Source: Rudaea sp. (GTDB taxonomy: Bacteria > Pseudomonadota > Gammaproteobacteria > Xanthomonadales > Rhodanobacteraceae). From it: a stretch of 7,715 nucleotides of DNA. This document shows, in pieces, positions 6,035 to 7,715 of the stretch. Position 1 is the first letter of the stretch. Each line of letters opens with the position of its first letter. A program made the position numbers and the translations under genes. The notes under the pieces were generated by a model that was given only the letters and a program-made list of their open reading frames with translations, had not been told where the DNA came from and searched no databases. The DNA is taken from contig JAICYA010000082.1 of the NCBI GenBank assembly GCA_025934455.1, positions 1-7,715 on the forward strand, in the 5' to 3' direction.

Positions 6035-7024
6035 ATGCGCCGAATTCGATCCAAAAACCCACCGCCATCGGCAATCACGCCGGAACCGGTTTACCGTCGC
6101 CGTCGCGAGGTCCTGAAACTGATTGGGCTCGGCGCGACCGCACTGGCCGCCGGCTGCGGTTCCGAAGCCGCGCCTCCCACGCCGGCGGCACCGGAAACGA
6201 GCGTCCCGGGCAGGCCGCTGACGGTCGGCAGTCACGTCGACAATGCCGATGGCGCCGTGCAAACCACTTTCCAGGACGCCACGCACTACAACAATTTCTA
6301 CGAGTTCGGTACCGGCAAGGGCGATCCGGCCGCCAATTCCGGCCGCTTCCAGCCACGACCGTGGAGCCTGGAAATCGCCGGCCTGGCTGAAAAGACCGGA
6401 CACTTGACGCTCGAAGACATCCTCAAGGGCCAGGCGCTGCAAGAACGCATCTATCGCATGCGTTGCGTCGAAGCCTGGTCGATGGTGATCCCCTGGGCCG
6501 GCTTCCCGCTCGCCGATTTGCTCAAGCGCTGCAAGCCGCTGGCGTCGGCGAAATACGTCGCTTTCACGACGGTCGAACGACCGGCACAGATGCCCGGCCT
6601 CGCGTACCCGGTGCTCGACTGGCCCTATCGCGAAGGCCTGCGCATAGACGAGGCCATGCATCCGCTGACCCTGCTCGCCGTGGGCATTTACGGGCGCGAA
6701 CTGCCGAACCAGAACGGCGCGCCGCTGCGCCTGGTCGTGCCGTGGAAATATGGCTTCAAGGGCATCAAGTCCATCGTCAAAATCGAATTCGTCGAACGCC
6801 AGCCGCAAACGACATGGAACATGGCGGCCGCGGACGAATACGGTTTCTATTCCAACGTGAATCCGGCCGTCGACCATCCGCGCTGGAGCCAGAAGACCGA
6901 GCGCCGCATCGCCGGCACCGGTTTCAACCTGTTCGGCAACCGCATCGCCACGTTGCCGTTTAACGGTTATGCCGAACAGGTAGCGCACCTGTACGCGGGC
7001 ATGGATTTGCGCAAGTATTTTTGA
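6035..7024 (+). CDS. msrP: Protein-methionine-sulfoxide reductase, molybdopterin catalytic subunit MsrP (YedY)
   Basis: A periplasmic molybdenum enzyme of the sulfite oxidase fold that reduces both stereoisomers of methionine sulfoxide in proteins, protecting envelope proteins from oxidative and chlorine stress. The 329-residue product closely matches E. coli MsrP. Shared blocks include YNNFYEFG, the molybdenum-ligand motif [14 protein letters not shown] with C144, [42 protein letters not shown] and [10 protein letters not shown]. The N terminus is a Tat signal: RRRREVLK at 21-28, then a hydrophobic stretch at about 29-39. It ends in ALAAGC with C41, followed by an A/P/S/T-rich linker, so lipid attachment is possible, although the -3 residue is Ala rather than Leu. 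The ATG at 6035 has GGGAA six bases upstream; in-frame ATGs at 5978 and 5993 lack a ribosome site and would lengthen the Tat n-region. msrQ follows after 3 bases, as is usual. Confidence 0.97.
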   Translation: MRRIRSKNPPPSAITPEPVYRRRREVLKLIGLGATALAAGCGSEAAPPTPAAPETSVPGRPLTVGSHVDNADGAVQTTFQDATHYNNFYEFGTGKGDPAANSGRFQPRPWSLEIAGLAEKTGHLTLEDILKGQALQERIYRMRCVEAWSMVIPWAGFPLADLLKRCKPLASAKYVAFTTVERPAQMPGLAYPVLDWPYREGLRIDEAMHPLTLLAVGIYGRELPNQNGAPLRLVVPWKYGFKGIKSIVKIEFVERQPQTTWNMAAADEYGFYSNVNPAVDHPRWSQKTERRIAGTGFNLFGNRIATLPFNGYAEQVAHLYAGMDLRKYF

Positions 7025-7027
7025 CTA

Positions 7028-7657
7028 ATGGCCTTTCGCGATCGCATTGCCGCGTTCAAACCGCTGGTCTTCGTCCTGTGCCTGCTGCCGCTCGCGCATC
7101 TGGCCTGGGATGCCGTGCACGGCACGCTGGGGACCGATCCCGTCGCCCAGCTCGAACATCGCAGCGGCGACTGGGCCTTGCGCCTGCTGCTCGCCACGCT
7201 CGCGATCACTCCGCTACGGCGAATCAGTGGCTGGCACAAGGCGATCCGCTTCCGGCGCATGCTCGGCCTGTTCGCGTTCTTTTACGTGAGCGTGCACCTG
7301 GCAATCTATCTCGCCATCGACCTCGGCGGTTTCTGGTCGCAGCTGCTCGGCGAAATCGTCAAGCGCCCGTACATCACGGTGGGATTCGCGGCATGGCTGC
7401 TGCTGATTCCGCTGGCGCTGACCTCGACGCAAAAGATGATGCGGCGCCTGGGCCGCCGCTGGCAGCAACTGCATCGACTCGCGTACCTGATCGCCCTGCT
7501 TGGCGTGCTGCACTACTTCTGGCTGGTCAAGGCCGACCACCGCGAGCCGGCGTTGTATCTCGCGATCTGGGTCGTGCTGATGTGCGCGCGCTTGCCGCTG
7601 AAGATGCCTACGCCGCGCAGGCCACCCGCGAACGCGGCCGTCTTGCTCAAAGACTGA
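7028..7657 (+). CDS. msrQ: Membrane haem protein MsrQ (YedZ), electron donor to MsrP
   Basis: An inner-membrane b-type haem protein that passes electrons from the respiratory chain or a flavin reductase to MsrP in the periplasm. The product is 209 residues, close to the E. coli protein, and belongs to the ferric reductase-like transmembrane domain family. Several hydrophobic segments are visible, about 12-30, 49-64, 79-98, 115-132, 150-166 and 174-190. Candidate haem-ligand histidines H90 (YVSVHLAIY), H149 (WQQLHRLAY) and H162 (VLHYFW) correspond to E. coli H91, H151 and H164. Other family signs are SGDWALRLLL near residue 50, ITPLRR at 60-65 and RRMLGL at 77-82. The ATG follows the msrP stop by 3 bases. 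No good Shine-Dalgarno is present in front, so translation is probably coupled to msrP. The 3' end overlaps the stop of the convergent gene by 11 bases. Confidence 0.96.
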   Translation: MAFRDRIAAFKPLVFVLCLLPLAHLAWDAVHGTLGTDPVAQLEHRSGDWALRLLLATLAITPLRRISGWHKAIRFRRMLGLFAFFYVSVHLAIYLAIDLGGFWSQLLGEIVKRPYITVGFAAWLLLIPLALTSTQKMMRRLGRRWQQLHRLAYLIALLGVLHYFWLVKADHREPALYLAIWVVLMCARLPLKMPTPRRPPANAAVLLKD

Positions 7658-7715
7658 TGTAGAGCAGCACCGCGATTCCCGCCGCGATCAGCGCGGCCGC
7701 GCCGATCAGCCACCA
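7647..7715 (-). CDS. 3' end of a convergent gene encoding a protein with a hydrophobic C-terminal segment
   Basis: Reading leftward from the window edge, one minus-strand frame gives 22 codons and a TGA at 7649-7647. The residues begin WWLIGAAALIAAG and end LLYISL, an uninterrupted hydrophobic stretch that looks like a transmembrane helix at the very C terminus of a membrane protein. The stop lies inside the last codons of msrQ, a convergent overlap of 11 bases (7647-7657). Support is the hydrophobic character and the fact that the short space after msrQ is otherwise unexplained. The family cannot be named from so little, and chance is possible because GC-rich DNA often gives Ala/Leu/Ile-rich frames. 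Confidence 0.5.
   Translation of the reverse strand, partial: WWLIGAAALIAAGIAVLLYISL

Noticed and set aside
5448..6116. Plus-strand frame running from inside the GGDEF-EAL gene across the intergenic region into msrP
   Set aside because: It crosses the start of two confirmed genes in a wrong frame, and no motif is visible.
5879..6988. Minus-strand open frame of 369 codons opposite msrP
   Set aside because: msrP is unambiguous on the plus strand and matches E. coli MsrP throughout; the opposite frame has no family resemblance and would also cover the divergent promoter region.
1..7715. Mobile elements, CRISPR arrays, toxin-antitoxin or phage-defence genes, tRNA or rRNA genes
   Set aside because: Genes account for nearly all the window, the only gap over 100 bases is the 152-base divergent region, and none of these elements is visible in it.

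Overview
The window is GC-rich, densely coded chromosomal DNA from a Gram-negative bacterium, almost certainly a member of the Pseudomonadota. A gammaproteobacterium of the Xanthomonadales/Lysobacterales kind is the best guess. The reasons are the msrP-msrQ pair (a periplasmic, Tat-dependent system), a Pseudomonas-type chorismate mutase-prephenate dehydratase downstream of serC, and strongly GC-biased third codon positions. The taxon is an inference; no rRNA or other marker is present.

Layout. Positions 1-5882 are read on the minus strand, in the order: a large five-PAS GGDEF-EAL cyclic-di-GMP enzyme (5882 down to 2667), serC (2624 down to 1542), a two-domain serA with an ACT domain (1542 down to 376), and the 5' part of pheA (363 down to the window edge). 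serC and serA overlap as TGATG, and serA and pheA are 12 bases apart, so these three form a tight serine/phenylalanine biosynthesis operon. The signalling gene lies 42 bases upstream of serC on the same strand. A 152-base divergent region (5883-6034) carries a 14-base tandem repeat, candidate back-to-back promoters that share a GTATAC core, and a hairpin next to the msrP ribosome binding site. Rightward from there lie msrP (6035-7024) and msrQ (7028-7657), separated by 3 bases. The last bases hold the 3' end of a convergent minus-strand gene whose product ends in a hydrophobic segment; its stop overlaps the end of msrQ by 11 bases.

Function. SerA and SerC carry out the first two steps of serine synthesis from 3-phosphoglycerate, and PheA commits chorismate to phenylalanine. 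The PAS-GGDEF-EAL protein is predicted to be a soluble cyclic-di-GMP sensor-effector. MsrP and MsrQ repair oxidised methionine in periplasmic proteins, with electrons passed from the membrane haem protein MsrQ to the molybdopterin enzyme MsrP.

I see no mobile element, CRISPR array, RNA gene or defence system. The window is mostly ordinary core metabolism. The points worth a second look are modest: an alternating A-B-A-B PAS architecture that looks like an internal duplication, a ribosome binding site buried in a perfect hairpin before serC, the tandem repeat in the divergent region, a cysteine at the end of the MsrP signal peptide that could make it a lipoprotein, and the non-canonical active site of the SerA.
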